DNA of 10,651 bases from Planctomycetaceae bacterium (GTDB lineage Bacteria; Planctomycetota; Planctomycetia; Pirellulales; Thermoguttaceae), in the NCBI GenBank assembly GCA_031283515.1, contig JAITBS010000038.1, forward strand, positions 1 to 10,651, in the 5' to 3' direction. The translations under genes and the position numbers were made by a program. The stretch's first letter is position 1. Every line of letters starts with the position of its first letter. Under the pieces are notes generated by a model. The model was not told the origin of the DNA and did not search any database. It worked only from the letters and a program-made list of their open reading frames with translations. Shown one piece after another: positions 1 through 7,470 of this stretch.

Positions 1-50
1 ATTTTCAGACTCCTTATTTTGTAAGGTTTCTTTGAAATAACCGTGATGCG

Positions 51-72
51 TTTACCATGACAATATGGTAAA
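51..72. promoter_or_regulatory. Perfect 8-bp inverted repeat, possible operator or hairpin
   Basis: TTTACCAT (51-58) and ATGGTAAA (65-72) are exact reverse complements separated by a 6-base loop. No U-tract follows on either strand, so it is not an intrinsic terminator. A dimeric regulator site or a fragment of a repeat is possible; nothing ties it to a specific gene. Confidence 0.3.
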
Positions 73-605
73 TAAAACGTAATACGGTTTAAACGAATCT
101 AATTTATACACAAAACCACATTAGACGTCAACAGGGATATTGCCTTGTTTTTCGATTTGTCAAAAAGATTCCTAATAATCAGAGTGTGGTTGGTCAATTG
201 GTCAGGGAACATTTATAAGATGTTGCCGATAAAAACTGCCGAAATTACCAACCAATTTATGAATGCATGGCGGATTTTAAGTAAAGACGTACAAACAGTA
301 CATTCCAATAAAACCGAATTGTTCAAATGTGGTGAGTGTCAATAAGTTCCAGCATATTTTAACAACACAACAACACTCTTCTTCCGAAATATACGAAGTT
401 GCCCTTGTCAATTCTGGAAAATTTGTTATTCTGTATAGACATTTTTCGTTATTTGTTTTTTTCTTTTCTGCGGCTGTAAAATAAAAATAAACGCTTCGAC
501 TTCGTTTTGTAAGATAATTAACTGTTCTATATCTTCTTACGTTGCCGGTATTTGGGACTAACTGAAGCAACCAAACCGGTTACCAAGTACTAACTTTATT
601 GAATT

Positions 606-611
606 AAGGAG
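606..611 (+). promoter_or_regulatory. Shine-Dalgarno deciding the GTG start at 619
   Basis: AAGGAG at 606-611 lies 7 bases before the GTG at 619. This start keeps an intact signal peptide; the next in-frame ATG lies well inside the mature protein, so the GTG is the credible start. Confidence 0.8.
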
Positions 612-618
612 AATTTCA

Positions 619-2739
619 GTGTTTTCAACGCAAACTCATAACAAGAGAGCTCGTTTTCTTTTCTTAATTGTCTGTATTCTGTCAATTGTTGCGGCTTCTC
701 CGGTTTCCGCGCGAACACCGGCAGAAAAAATCTTTCCCGATTCCACCAAAGGATTTCTGTCAATCCGTAATCTTAAAGAACTCGGCAAACAATGGAGTAA
801 AACTCAAATCGGAGTTCTGATGAACGATCCGATTATGGAGGCATTCAAAAAAGATTTACAGGAACAACTCAATCATCGGATGGAAGAAAATTTCGGTCTT
901 ACTCTGGATGGTATCGAACAACTTCCGTCCGGTGAAATAGCAATCGGAATGATTGCTATTCCCAATCAAGTCCCCGGTTATGTTTGTACAATGGATATTG
1001 CCGACCGCCGGAAAGAAACAGAAGATTACCTGAAACGATTAACCGATAAACTGACCAATACCGGTGTCAAACGAACCGCCGAACAATATAAAGAGCATGA
1101 AATTGTCATTTTTGCGTTCCCGGAACGCTCCCAACCGATAAAAGCGGATAGCCCAAAATCCAAAGGAACCCAAACAACAACCGAATCAATTGACCGTTTT
1201 GCCTATTATTTTATCAGAGACAATTATCTGATCGTTTCCGACCAGAAAGATCTGCTCAAACTAATCACAGACCGAATCGATAATCCAACCGGAAAATCAT
1301 TAGCAGATGTTGAAGATTACCAAGCAACTCTAAAACGTTGTCTTGATGATATGCCGAAAGATTCCGAACCGCTCATTCAATGGTATATTGAACCGCTCAA
1401 TTATGGAGAATCAATCCGTGTTCTGGTAAAAGGTTCCCTTGTTGAAAAACGCCGGAATAAACCCTCTATTTTTACAATTTTGAAACAACAAGGTTTTGAT
1501 GCGATTCGAGGAATTGGGGGTGTTGTGAGTATTAAGGCGGAGGACAAGGAAACTGTTTGCCGAATATTTTTGTACACGAAGAAGCCTTATAAATTAGCAA
1601 TGCAAATGTTTGTTTTTCCTGATGCCGCCAATTTTGTACTTCCTAATTGGATGCCTCCGGATTTAGCCCGTTGTACCGTACTGTTTGTTGATCCGCTTGC
1701 GGTTTTTGATCATTTTGGAACATTATTTGATGCTTTGGTCATGCAAGGCGAAACCGGTGCATGGAACGATATTATCAAAGGAATCGAAGTTGATCCGTAC
1801 GGACCGCAAATCAATATCCGTGAGGAAATACTGGTCAATCTTGGTCAACGTGTTCTTGGTATGTCAAAATATACCGTGCCCATCACACCAACAAGTGAAA
1901 GTATTGTAGTTGCGGTTGAGTTGAGAGAAGGAAAAGATCAGAACATGATTAAGGCTCTGGAAAAACTTTTCGAAAATGATCCGGAAATGCAACAAATCAA
2001 ACATCGGTCTTATATTCTTTGGCAACGAGTTCCGGCAGAAGATGTGATTCAGCCTTTTAGCGGACCGAGTGGTGTTCCCAGTCTTGTCGATACGGCTTCA
2101 ACAACAGGGGTCAAAACAATACCGGTTGCCGCAAACAATCAAGAAATTGATGCACCGCCGGTTTTTCCTGATGGTGCTGTTACGGTTGCCAAAGGATGTT
2201 TATTTGTTTCAACAAACGGTGACTATCTCAAAACAATTCTGGATCGGCTTGATTCGGAACAAAAATCAACCATTAAAAATGAACCTGAATATAAAGAAGT
2301 TGATAAAGTTTTTGCCAATATGGGAATGACGGACAAACCGCATTTTCTACAATTCTTTTCACGAACGGATAAAACGTTGCAACCGACTTACGAATTGGTA
2401 CGGCAAGGCAAAATGCCGCAATCTCAGGCAATTCTCGGTAAAATCATTAACGCTATTTTTGTACCGGAAGACAATGAAGGAATTCGTCCGCAAAGTTTTG
2501 ATGGTAAGAATCTACCGGAATTTGATAAAGTCAGTCATTATTTTGGTCCCTTTGGTTTTTACGGGATTTCTGAAGAAAACGGTTATTTCTTCAAAGGTTT
2601 TCTGCTCGAAAAAAAGGATGAAGACAAAATCGGTCCCAACCGAAAACCTGAAGAAAAAGTTGAAGAGAAAAAAACCGAAGAAAAAAAAGAAGAACCTGTA
2701 CTACCTGCTGAACAGAAAAAAGAAGTACCAACATCTTGA
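619..2739 (+). CDS. Large exported protein of unknown function (planctomycete type), Lys/Glu-rich tail
   Basis: Encodes 706 residues from a GTG start with a good ribosome binding site. Residues 1-31 form a signal peptide: basic start (residues 9-12), hydrophobic core FLFLIVCILSIVAA, and cleavage site VSA|RT after residue 31. The mature protein begins FPDSTKGFLSIRNLKELGKQW...TQIG, a pattern I associate with planctomycete secreted proteins near the DUF3352-type group; that link is from memory and is not a domain proof. The body (about 35-665) has no catalytic motif, transmembrane segment or lipobox that I recognise. Residues after about 670 form a low-complexity tail of Lys and Glu with some Pro, likely disordered and possibly involved in surface or wall contact. 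The gene is monocistronic as far as can be seen and converges on the phosphorylase gene. Likely periplasmic or surface-exposed; function unknown. Confidence 0.85.
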   Translation: MFSTQTHNKRARFLFLIVCILSIVAASPVSARTPAEKIFPDSTKGFLSIRNLKELGKQWSKTQIGVLMNDPIMEAFKKDLQEQLNHRMEENFGLTLDGIEQLPSGEIAIGMIAIPNQVPGYVCTMDIADRRKETEDYLKRLTDKLTNTGVKRTAEQYKEHEIVIFAFPERSQPIKADSPKSKGTQTTTESIDRFAYYFIRDNYLIVSDQKDLLKLITDRIDNPTGKSLADVEDYQATLKRCLDDMPKDSEPLIQWYIEPLNYGESIRVLVKGSLVEKRRNKPSIFTILKQQGFDAIRGIGGVVSIKAEDKETVCRIFLYTKKPYKLAMQMFVFPDAANFVLPNWMPPDLARCTVLFVDPLAVFDHFGTLFDALVMQGETGAWNDIIKGIEVDPYGPQINIREEILVNLGQRVLGMSKYTVPITPTSESIVVAVELREGKDQNMIKALEKLFENDPEMQQIKHRSYILWQRVPAEDVIQPFSGPSGVPSLVDTASTTGVKTIPVAANNQEIDAPPVFPDGAVTVAKGCLFVSTNGDYLKTILDRLDSEQKSTIKNEPEYKEVDKVFANMGMTDKPHFLQFFSRTDKTLQPTYELVRQGKMPQSQAILGKIINAIFVPEDNEGIRPQSFDGKNLPEFDKVSHYFGPFGFYGISEENGYFFKGFLLEKKDEDKIGPNRKPEEKVEEKKTEEKKEEPVLPAEQKKEVPTS

Positions 2740-2846
2740 AACGATATATTCAATTCTGTAATAAATCGGTTCTTTCAATTTTTTATTCAAAAATAAGTAA
2801 TATATCAGTGGAATTTTTGTTTTTACGCATTATTCCGTCCTTCCTC

Positions 2847-2859
2847 GTCCTGAAAGGAC
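2847..2859. repeat. Small hairpin GTCCT-gaa-AGGAC
   Basis: A 5-bp stem with a 3-base loop. It extends to a 9-bp stem with one bulged C if TCCT (2842-2845) pairs with AGGA (2860-2863). The exact reverse complement of this 13-mer occurs at 5489-5501 inside another repeat element, so it appears to be a reused repeat module. It lies 107 bp after the 706-residue gene and lacks a U-tract, so a simple intrinsic terminator is unlikely. Confidence 0.5.
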
Positions 2860-2866
2860 AGGATAT

Positions 2867-3043
2867 TAGTTGATAGTGGAGAGTTGATAGTGTAGAGTGC
2901 CGCAAGCGGCGTAATACCAAAACGTTTTTAACCCGCTTGCGAACTCTTCACTATCAACTCTCAACGGGAGCATTCCCACTACCCGACGAAAGATCGCTTA
3001 CGCCGCTCTTCACTCTCCACTATCCACTCTCAACTATCAACTA
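2867..3043. repeat. Heptamer-armed inverted-repeat element, copy A
   Basis: The left arm (2867-2914) and right arm (2998-3043) are imperfect reverse complements of about 46 bp. Each is made of degenerate 7-bp units such as AGTTGAT, AGTGGAG and AGTGTAG, and each ends in the GC-rich GCGGCGTAA. Between them lies the core shared with two other elements: CGCAAGCGG, then CCAAAACGTTTT, then CCGCTTGCG (2901-2939), and a partial second right arm at 2943-2963. It fills the gap between the convergent 706-residue gene and the phosphorylase gene, stopping 5 bp short of the latter's stop codon. It could fold into a long hairpin in either transcript, so a role in two-way termination or mRNA 3'-end protection is plausible but unproven. 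There is no open frame of note and no transposase. Confidence 0.8.
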
Positions 3044-3048
3044 TAAAA

Positions 3049-5259
3049 TCATCGTTCCATTTGGCAACTTGTTCCGCCGGCAGCAGGTAGATAGGCTTCT
3101 GTGGTGTAGTCGGCAACCATTCGGTGGGCACTGAACCGCCACGCCAAGGTACTAATCGAATTCATCATCCGTTTGATCCAACGTGCCGGTAAACCGTGTT
3201 CGTCAATATCGTAATACAACGGAACAACTTCATTTTCAATAACATCAAATAAACTTGCAGCATCCCGTTGGTCGGTAATACTATCATCCACATGGCTGGT
3301 TCCATTCCCAATGGCAAACCCGTTGGTACCATCGTAGGCTTCCGCCCACCATCCATCCAGTACCGAAAGATTCAATGCCCCATTGAGAACCGCCTTCATT
3401 CCACTCGTTCCCGACGCCTCCAATGGACGACGCGGATTGTTGAGCCAAACATCAACACCCTGAACCATGTGTCGGCAAACATTAATATCGTAGTCTTCAA
3501 TAAATACAAACCGGTTGGCAAATCGTTGATCACCGCGAAGATTGGCAATCGTCTGAATAAATTCCTTACCAGGTTGATCTGCCGGATGAGCCTTACCCGC
3601 AAAAATAAACTGAACAGGACGATCAAGATCATTACAAATTTTAGCCATCCGGTCAATTTCGTTTAACACCAATGTTGCCCGTTTGTAGGTTGCAAAACGG
3701 CGTCCAAAACCGATTGTCAGAATCTGCGGGTCTAATACGGTTCTTGCACGATCAATCATTTCATCCGCTTCGCCGCGACGCCGGCACTGACGACTGATAC
3801 GCCGCCGAACAAACGCAACAAGCAGATTTTTCAAAGCACTATGTGTTTCCCAAAGTTCGCCAGGGTCAATTCCCTGAATCGCTTCCCACTCTTTAGGATC
3901 ATAAGATTCTTCCGACCATGAAGAAGATAAATGACGTTCAAACAACGTGTTGATTTGCCACGCCATCCAACTAGGAACATGAACACCGTTTGTGATATGA
4001 CCGATGGGGACTTTTTCTTCGGGCAGGTGCGGCCAGAGACAGTGCCACATTTTTCGCGATACTACTCCATGCAATGACGCCACCGCATTGGCATAACGGG
4101 ACATCTTTAACCCAAGAACCGTCATACAAAACGGCTCACTGTTATTGCTCGGATCAACACGTCCAAGCGACATGAGATGACTATGATCAATTTTAAGCTC
4201 ATCACGAAGCGGACCAAGGTGTTCTTCGATTAAGTTGCTGTCAAAACGGTCATGTCCTGCCGGAACCGGAGTGTGTGTGGTGAACACCGTTTTCTGGGCA
4301 ATATCACTTGAAGCAGTGTCAAAACTAACTCCATCATCGTTCATTCGTTGGCGAACCGCTTCGAGAGTGGCAAAAGCGTTATGACCTTCGTTAAGGTGAT
4401 AAACTCCCGGCGTAATTCCCAACACTTTCAACGCCCGAATACCGCCAATACCGGAAACTATCTCCTGACGAATACGTGTTCGGTTGTTACCGCCGTAGAG
4501 CCGACTTGTTAATTGCCGGTCTTCCGGTTGGTTTTCTTCAAGGTCGGTATCGAGTAACAATAACCGAACTCGTCCCACATTCATTTGCCGAACTTTGGCA
4601 TAAATTGTTCCGGTGCGGGTTTGGATGGAAACGGTAATTTTTGATCCTTTGGAATCGGTTGCCGGTTCCAATGGCAGATATTCTACCATAGTGTCAAGGT
4701 ATTCTTCTTGTTGCCAACCATTGATATCAAGGTGTTGTTTGAAATAGCCTTGATTATAAAAAAGTCCAACCGCAACAAGTGGAACTCCAAGACCGCTGGC
4801 ACTTTTGATGTGATCACCGGACAAAACACCAAGACCGCCGGAATAAATTGGAACAGATTCGTGAACACCAAATTCGAGTGAAAAATAGGCAACTGGTTGG
4901 GAACCAAGAACTCCAACATTACGCCGAGCCCAAGGGGTTTGTTTATTCATATACTCTGTCATTCGGCGATACGCCTGATCAATTCGCGTGTAGAGAACCA
5001 ATTCGGCAGCACGAATTTCGAGACGTTCTGGAGTAAATTCGCGAAGCAAAGCGATTGGGTTATGCCCGAGTTGCCTCCAACGAATCGGGTCAAGTGATCG
5101 AAACAGATTAATGACTTCAGGGTGCCAACTCCACCAGAGATTACTGGCAAGAGCCATACATTTATCGTAAAGCCCTTGTGGAGTAATTCCGGCAAGCCGC
5201 CCTGAAATATGAGAACCTGTGGAAGAATCGGTGTTTCGTTTTGTAGTATCGGTGGACAT
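3049..5259 (-). CDS. glgP: Alpha-glucan (glycogen) phosphorylase, GT35 family, short form
   Basis: PLP-dependent phosphorolysis of alpha-1,4-glucan to glucose-1-phosphate in the cytoplasm, mobilising storage glucan. The 736 residues fit the shorter bacterial/archaeal form rather than the roughly 800-residue E. coli type. The N-terminus carries a DUF3417-like region (ALASNLWWSWHPEVINLF, about residues 36-53), then YFSLEFGVHESVPIYSGGLGVLSGDH. Further on are HLNEGHNAF, HTPVPAGHDRF, GRRFATYKRA, the GKAHPADQPGKE segment expected at the phosphate/PLP site, and EASGTSGMKAVLNGALN with the PLP-binding lysine at K622 (codon 3394-3396). All expected blocks are present, so it looks active. I chose ATG 5259 (MSTDTTKRN): the open frame extends 10 codons further to a TTG, but a TTG start is less likely. 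The ribosome binding site is weak (AGAAAAG). A promoter is visible at 5332-5359. The flanking genes are not glycogen genes. Confidence 0.95.
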   Translation of the reverse strand: MSTDTTKRNTDSSTGSHISGRLAGITPQGLYDKCMALASNLWWSWHPEVINLFRSLDPIRWRQLGHNPIALLREFTPERLEIRAAELVLYTRIDQAYRRMTEYMNKQTPWARRNVGVLGSQPVAYFSLEFGVHESVPIYSGGLGVLSGDHIKSASGLGVPLVAVGLFYNQGYFKQHLDINGWQQEEYLDTMVEYLPLEPATDSKGSKITVSIQTRTGTIYAKVRQMNVGRVRLLLLDTDLEENQPEDRQLTSRLYGGNNRTRIRQEIVSGIGGIRALKVLGITPGVYHLNEGHNAFATLEAVRQRMNDDGVSFDTASSDIAQKTVFTTHTPVPAGHDRFDSNLIEEHLGPLRDELKIDHSHLMSLGRVDPSNNSEPFCMTVLGLKMSRYANAVASLHGVVSRKMWHCLWPHLPEEKVPIGHITNGVHVPSWMAWQINTLFERHLSSSWSEESYDPKEWEAIQGIDPGELWETHSALKNLLVAFVRRRISRQCRRRGEADEMIDRARTVLDPQILTIGFGRRFATYKRATLVLNEIDRMAKICNDLDRPVQFIFAGKAHPADQPGKEFIQTIANLRGDQRFANRFVFIEDYDINVCRHMVQGVDVWLNNPRRPLEASGTSGMKAVLNGALNLSVLDGWWAEAYDGTNGFAIGNGTSHVDDSITDQRDAASLFDVIENEVVPLYYDIDEHGLPARWIKRMMNSISTLAWRFSAHRMVADYTTEAYLPAAGGTSCQMER

Positions 5260-5331
5260 TATCTTTTCTAATTGAAATGGGTTGAACAAATTAATACCGA
5301 CAAATCGTCGATTTAATGTAAATCACGTAAG

Positions 5332-5359
5332 ATTATACAAAATAATAAACAAATTGCAA
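5332..5359 (-). promoter_or_regulatory. Sigma70-like promoter for the glucan phosphorylase
   Basis: Read on the minus strand: TTGCAA (5359-5354, 4 of 6 consensus), a 16-base spacer, then a perfect TATAAT (5337-5332). This predicts a start near 5325 and a leader of about 65 bases before ATG 5259. It lies just downstream of repeat copy B and separates the phosphorylase from the glycosyltransferase transcript. Confidence 0.65.
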
Positions 5360-5392
5360 GTATGTTTTTTATCCGCATACGATAGGTCATTG

Positions 5393-5618
5393 AGTAGTTG
5401 ATAGTTGATAGTGGAGAGTGGATAGTTCGCAAGCGGAATTACAACCGAAACGTTTGACCCTACCCATTGGGTAGGGCTGGCTTATGTTGTCCTTTCAGGA
5501 CGTAGGACGCAAGCGGAATTACAACCAAAACGTTTTGAATCCGCGTGCGACACTATCCACTATCAACTATCAACTATCCACTATCCACTATTAACTATTC
5601 ACTATCCACTATTAACTA
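5393..5618. repeat. Heptamer-armed inverted-repeat element, copy B (composite)
   Basis: Left arm 5393-5426 and right arm about 5550-5618 are built from 7-bp units (AGTTGAT, AGTGGAG, AGTGGAT and their complements). The core occurs twice: a truncated copy at 5428-5455 (CGCAAGCGGAATTACAACC then GAAACGTTT) and a full copy at 5508-5549 (same start, then AAAACGTTTT and CCGCGTGCG). Between the two lies a 52-bp insert with a near-perfect palindrome (CCCTACCC/GGGTAGGG, 5458-5476) and the hairpin GTCCT-ttc-AGGAC (5489-5501). It occupies the gap between the glycosyltransferase stop and the phosphorylase promoter. A nested insertion or duplication inside an older copy is the simplest reading. Confidence 0.8.
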
Positions 5619-5693
5619 ATTCAGGACTACTTATTGTTGTTATCTACAATAATTCCACTGATAGATTACGAATAAATACAAATAATCTCTAAA

Positions 5694-5720
5694 AATCTGC
5701 GTAATCTGCGTAATCTGCGG
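5694..5720. repeat. Three tandem 9-bp units (AATCTGCGT/G)
   Basis: Three units, two AATCTGCGT and a terminal AATCTGCGG, with a fourth single copy AATCTGCGG at 5741-5749. On the opposite strand they read as Ala-Asp-Tyr repeats in a chance frame (about 5689-5991 minus), which is a shadow and not a gene. I recall similar CCGCAGATTACGCAGATT strings in intergenic DNA of several bacterial phyla, so this is probably a dispersed repeat. TTGAACAATTT is also directly repeated at 5755-5776. Confidence 0.7.
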
Positions 5721-5800
5721 ACTTAATATTTATTTGCGAAAATCTGCGGACTGTTTGAACAATTTTGAACAATTTATAAAATAGGCGTTCTGATTTCCAA

Positions 5801-7420
5801 TTATTGTTCAGAATCTGTTGCGGTAACAGAATCGGATGCCGGAAGCGGTGATTGAGGAGAATACAAAAAGACATCAAGAAACTTTGGATTTCCATAGTGG
5901 AATTTTCCGAAACTTCCTTCGTATTGGCATTGTTTATCAATCCAATCACGGGTTTTCTTATCCCAATCCAGAAACGAAATATAATATTCACGCCTCAGAA
6001 TAATCCAAAAACGTGAATGATTCAATTTTTCTTTATCTTGACGGATTTCATCGAGCAAATATTGTACATGTTTATGAGTATTTTTTACCGGTAGTATGTC
6101 TGCCGGAATATAGACATTGATAATTTCCGATTCGTCCGGACAAATCACTTGATCACCTGCTTGATAATGTTCGTGAATATACCGGCACACCGACCGAATA
6201 TCATAACAATTACCATCTTTATAATAATTGTTTAATGTGATTATATTCAGCAACACCATAAAACAACACCAAACAACTCCGCATAACCAACCGTAACGTC
6301 CATTGGATTGAGTAAGTAATTGACCGATATGGTTTATAAACAGAGCAAGAATCACAAGAAATGGAAACGAAAAAAGAAAACCGTACCAAGGATAAAAAAC
6401 CATTTTCAACGGAAGTAACGAAATAGCCGTTCCACAAGCCATTGAACAAAACAACCAATATCCCCAACCCGTTTTATGGATACGGAACAGTACAAAAATC
6501 CATGCAGGAATACATAAAATCATATAGGATTGCCCAAAATTAGAAGCACACGTCATCACAGAGTCTATCGGCGATAACCTCCAAATCATATCATAATTAT
6601 TCCATGATTTGGCAAACGGTATAATATGAAACAAAAAGATTAGGAACAAAACAATTGACCCAATACCTAGAATGAAAATAATTCTGTAAGGAATTTTTGA
6701 CAACAATAAATTTGTTTTTGTTTCGAGATCATTTTGGTTTGGATTCGATTGTTTGGAAAAAAAGAAATCGATCAGTAATCCGCAAAGAAGTATTCCCCAA
6801 ATAATTCCGCCCAGTGAGTGCGACAATACCATAATGAGCGATGTTGGGATTAACATCCATGCGGCAACAACCGAACGGTTCTTCGCAATATGACCGCCTA
6901 ACAAAAACACAATTTCAATAAACAAAAACGCTTGACTGTAAAATCGTCCGTGTTGACTGTGATAAACATGTTCGGGCGATAACAAAATGAAAAACGCAAG
7001 AATTAAACTGCCGGAAAAACCAAATAATGAACGCCCCAAAATAAACGCAACTCCAACACTCAATGATCCCATGATTGCCATGAAAACACGGGAACCAAAC
7101 TCATCATCACCGCATAAACAATAATCAAGCCAATGAACAAAATGAGCAACAAAAATCAATCGGGGAAGCCGATAAAATTGTGATTTTTCAGGATCAGCAT
7201 GATGACAGGGATGATGTTTTATTGATTCCGGCAACGGTTGATTTTCATAAAGCGACCGTGTTTCAATTTGAGTTGCAATTTCATCGCCGTCAAAAGACCA
7301 TTCGCCGAGTTTGTAAAACCGCAACACCAATGCCAGTACAATCAAAATAATTGTAATAATGATATTTTGAAACGGTACACTTAACGGAAAGAAAGATTTT
7401 TGTTGCATAATAGTTGACAT
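5801..7420 (-). CDS. Multi-spanning membrane glycosyltransferase, GT-C superfamily (GT39/ArnT-like)
   Basis: Predicted to transfer a sugar from a polyprenyl-phosphate donor to an acceptor on the outer face of the cytoplasmic membrane. The 539 residues contain about ten or eleven hydrophobic spans, the first at about 19-36 and the last at about 376-396, then a hydrophilic C-terminal domain (400-539). The first extracytoplasmic loop has FDGDE (43-47), where GT-C enzymes of the PMT/ArnT type carry a catalytic acidic pair. SPEHVYHSQHGRFYSQAF (148-165) matches the family's 'SP.h..yS...R.Y' block. This supports the fold, not the substrate. ATG 7420 was chosen; a TTG two codons upstream (7426) and an ATG at 7408 are alternatives, and none has a clear Shine-Dalgarno. 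The ATPase gene ends 45 bp upstream, so co-transcription is likely. Together with the DegT aminotransferase it suggests surface-glycan decoration. Confidence 0.8.
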   Translation of the reverse strand: MSTIMQQKSFFPLSVPFQNIIITIILIVLALVLRFYKLGEWSFDGDEIATQIETRSLYENQPLPESIKHHPCHHADPEKSQFYRLPRLIFVAHFVHWLDYCLCGDDEFGSRVFMAIMGSLSVGVAFILGRSLFGFSGSLILAFFILLSPEHVYHSQHGRFYSQAFLFIEIVFLLGGHIAKNRSVVAAWMLIPTSLIMVLSHSLGGIIWGILLCGLLIDFFFSKQSNPNQNDLETKTNLLLSKIPYRIIFILGIGSIVLFLIFLFHIIPFAKSWNNYDMIWRLSPIDSVMTCASNFGQSYMILCIPAWIFVLFRIHKTGWGYWLFCSMACGTAISLLPLKMVFYPWYGFLFSFPFLVILALFINHIGQLLTQSNGRYGWLCGVVWCCFMVLLNIITLNNYYKDGNCYDIRSVCRYIHEHYQAGDQVICPDESEIINVYIPADILPVKNTHKHVQYLLDEIRQDKEKLNHSRFWIILRREYYISFLDWDKKTRDWIDKQCQYEGSFGKFHYGNPKFLDVFLYSPQSPLPASDSVTATDSEQ

Positions 7421-7423
7421 GAA

Positions 7424-7470
7424 CAATTACTTTACTTTTTGTCAATTCATTTACTTTACTTTTTGTCAAT
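7424..7470. repeat. Tandem duplication of 23 bp (period 24) between two genes
   Basis: Copies at 7424-7446 and 7448-7470 match at 22 of 23 positions, with the last 20 identical (ending CTTTTTGTCAAT). The right copy contains the ATPase stop codon (7466-7468), and the left copy lies just before the glycosyltransferase start at 7420. On the minus strand each copy contains TTGACA, but no good -10 follows at 16-18 bases, so I do not call promoters. Confidence 0.8.

Larger units (their letters stand above)
1..618. other. Non-coding leader region with no supported gene
   Basis: I see no gene here. The two short open frames (about 145-345 plus and 277-570 minus) have no recognisable motif, no ribosome binding site and amino-acid compositions typical of chance frames in AT-rich DNA. 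The stretch holds two small inverted repeats: CCTTA/TAAGG at 12-26 followed by TTTCTTT, which could be a weak terminator for a gene to the left, and TTTACCAT/ATGGTAAA at 51-72. I could not identify a convincing sigma70 promoter for the gene that starts at 619. Confidence 0.6.

Noticed and set aside
145..345. 66-residue plus-strand frame
   Set aside because: No ribosome binding site, no recognisable features, and it overlaps the other chance frame.
277..570. 97-residue minus-strand frame
   Set aside because: No start signal, no motif and low-complexity AT-driven composition; it looks like chance.
3193..3212. 18-bp identity with about 7493-7511 (both encode YDIDEHGL or LYDIDEHGL)
   Set aside because: In each protein the segment fits its own family's C-terminal region, so I read the match as coincidence and not as recombination.
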